Part shown: one piece after another, positions 5,624 to 7,073 of the stretch
How the letters are laid out: each line of letters starts with the position of its first letter
Position numbering within the stretch: position 1 is the first letter of the stretch
Assembly: GCA_011052055.1 (NCBI GenBank)
Contig: DRJW01000197.1
Coordinates: 1 to 7,073, forward strand
DNA: 7,073 bases
Direction of reading: 5' to 3'
Source: Nitrospirota bacterium
Lineage (GTDB): Bacteria > Nitrospinota_A > UBA7883
Program-made: the position numbers and the translations under genes
The notes under the pieces: model-generated
The model's input: only the letters and a program-made list of their open reading frames with translations
Told to the model about the DNA's origin: nothing
Database searches by the model: none

Positions 5624-7073
5624 TGGATAAAAAGACTGCGGCGCAAGAGTCGAACGTTATAAAAGGAATCCCCGCGTCTTCAGGCATCGTGATAGGGAAA
5701 GTATATGTTCTCGACAGACGCCACTTCTGCGTCCTCAAACACCTGATACAGCCCGAAGAGATAGACGCTGAAGTAGAAAAGTTCAAAGAGGCCATCGACG
5801 CGTCATTGAGCGAAATGGGATCGTTAAGAGAAGGCGCTCTTGAAGAGTTCGGAGAAGAGCCGCCTTTCATGATATTCGACGCTCACTTGCAAATATTAAA
5901 CGACCCGTCGATGAAGACAAGAGTAGAGCAGTTAATCCGTGAAAATAAATGTAACGCGGAGTGGGCCTTAAAACTTGTCATTGAGGAGTATCAGGCTCGA
6001 TTTTCACGTATCAAAGATGAGTATTTCCGCCAAAGGAGCCAGGATGTGGAGCAGGTTATCACAAGGATACAGAGCAACCTTATCCACGGGGACGGGGGTG
6101 AGGCTTCTTTTTCCGCTCTTGAGGAGCCGGTCATTCTTGTCGCCCATGACATCACTCCAGCCGACACCTTGATGATTGATCCAAAAAAAGTGATAGGTAT
6201 CGCAACGGACGCCGGAGGAAGGACATCCCACGCCGGAATCATAGCCGCGTCCATGGACATCCCCGCAGTCGTTGGCTTAAAAAACCTTTCGAGCCAGGCG
6301 CGAACCGGCGCGCCGATCATTGTAGACGGCAACACCGGTCTCGTCACATACATGCCCACAAAAGATCAGTTCGTAGACTACAACAAAAAACGCCAGCAAT
6401 ACCTCTATTTCGACGAAGCCCTTCACGCCCAAAAAAATCTTGAATCGATAACGCAGGATGGAGCGACCATTAAAATCCTGGCGAACATAGAATCGTCCCA
6501 TGACCTCGCGCACCTTCCGGATCATGGAGCCCAGGGAGTGGGTTTATACCGAACCGAGTACCTCTATATTAACCGCCGCGCGATGCCAGACGAAAACGAA
6601 CAATATGAGGATTATAAAATAGTCGCGCAGTCGGTCGCCCCTCACAGCGCTATCATCCGCACATTCGATCTGGGCGGCGATAAACTGCCGGTCTATTCAG
6701 ATAATTTTGAAGACGAGCCCAACCCCGCTCTCGGCCTCCGGGCCATCAGGTTTTGTCTTGAAAACCGGGATATTTTCCTTACGCAACTTCGGGCCATTCT
6801 TCGCGCTTCCGTTCACGGCGACCTTAAAATCATGTACCCGCTCATCACCACCATAGAAGAGTTGATTGAGGCCAATGCGGCGCTCGACCAGGCAAAAGAT
6901 GAGCTGACAAAAGAAGGTATCGCTTTTAACGAGAAGATACCGGTGGGCATTATGATAGAGACCCCATCTTCCGTCATGATCGCAAGCGAGCTGGCCCGCC
7001 ACTGCTCTTTTTTCTCTATCGGGACAAACGATCTAATACAGTACACGATGGCCATCGACAGGATAAACGAAAG
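5623..7073 (+). CDS. ptsI: PtsI, PTS enzyme I (phosphoenolpyruvate-protein phosphotransferase), 3' end outside the window
   Basis: This open frame runs from the ATG overlapping the HPr stop to the window edge, 483 codons with no stop. Enzyme I autophosphorylates from PEP and passes phosphate to HPr. The N-terminal HPr-binding helical region follows an IKGIPASSGIVIGK start. The phosphohistidine domain has GGRTSHAGIIAA with the active histidine at 203. The PEP-binding barrel has LYRTEYLY with Arg310, RTFDLGGDKL with Arg346, NPALGLRAIR and GIMIETPSSV, and the visible part ends at FFSIGTNDLIQYTMAIDRINE. These match E. coli His189, Arg296 and Arg332 with a constant offset of 14, so the N-terminus is slightly longer and there are no net gaps in between. 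Roughly the last 90-100 residues, including the catalytic cysteine (E. coli Cys502), lie beyond the window. No GAF domain precedes it, so it is PtsI-like rather than PtsP-like. AGGA inside the HPr gene may serve as its ribosome binding site. Confidence 0.95.
   Translation, partial: MDKKTAAQESNVIKGIPASSGIVIGKVYVLDRRHFCVLKHLIQPEEIDAEVEKFKEAIDASLSEMGSLREGALEEFGEEPPFMIFDAHLQILNDPSMKTRVEQLIRENKCNAEWALKLVIEEYQARFSRIKDEYFRQRSQDVEQVITRIQSNLIHGDGGEASFSALEEPVILVAHDITPADTLMIDPKKVIGIATDAGGRTSHAGIIAASMDIPAVVGLKNLSSQARTGAPIIVDGNTGLVTYMPTKDQFVDYNKKRQQYLYFDEALHAQKNLESITQDGATIKILANIESSHDLAHLPDHGAQGVGLYRTEYLYINRRAMPDENEQYEDYKIVAQSVAPHSAIIRTFDLGGDKLPVYSDNFEDEPNPALGLRAIRFCLENRDIFLTQLRAILRASVHGDLKIMYPLITTIEELIEANAALDQAKDELTKEGIAFNEKIPVGIMIETPSSVMIASELARHCSFFSIGTNDLIQYTMAIDRINE

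Overview
The window is one uninterrupted run of ten genes, all on the + strand: tsaE, lptC, lptA, lptB, rpoN, hpf, ptsN, a mannose-family EIIA, an HPr, and a ptsI cut off by the right edge. It reads as a chromosomal core-gene operon of a diderm bacterium that makes lipopolysaccharide. The lptCAB-rpoN-hpf-ptsN block is conserved across Proteobacteria. Continuation into a free-standing EIIA-Man, an HPr and enzyme I is the arrangement seen in Deltaproteobacteria-like lineages. Base composition is moderate, and one start is GTG. I cannot name the genus or place the phylum firmly; a Deltaproteobacteria-type lineage or a neighbouring diderm phylum is the best inference.

Layout. Positions 1-85 hold no supportable gene. 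TsaE (86-532) makes part of the tRNA t6A modification machinery. A 69-base gap follows (533-601) with a close match to a sigma-54 (-24/-12) promoter. LptC, LptA and LptB (602-2387) are the inner-membrane anchor, periplasmic bridge and ATPase of the LPS export machine; their reading frames overlap by 1 and 4 bases, which suggests translational coupling. RpoN (2421-3872) is a complete sigma-54. A short-form ribosome hibernation factor (3899-4216) and PtsN/EIIA-Ntr (4265-4729) follow. EIIA-Man (4752-5201) is separated from HPr (5348-5623) by a 146-base gap that contains four degenerate copies of a small hairpin-forming repeat. HPr overlaps ptsI by one base, and ptsI (5623 to the end) has lost its last part, including the expected catalytic cysteine.

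How the genes work together. Enzyme I and HPr would pass phosphate from PEP to the two EIIA proteins. No EIIB, EIIC or EIID gene is present here, so this looks like a regulatory rather than a sugar-importing PTS, although such genes could lie outside the window. The main points of interest are the sigma-54-type promoter upstream of an operon that encodes sigma-54 itself, an HPr with unusual residues around its active histidine and no serine at the HprK target position (fitting the absence of hprK here), and the hairpin repeat cluster just before the HPr start.
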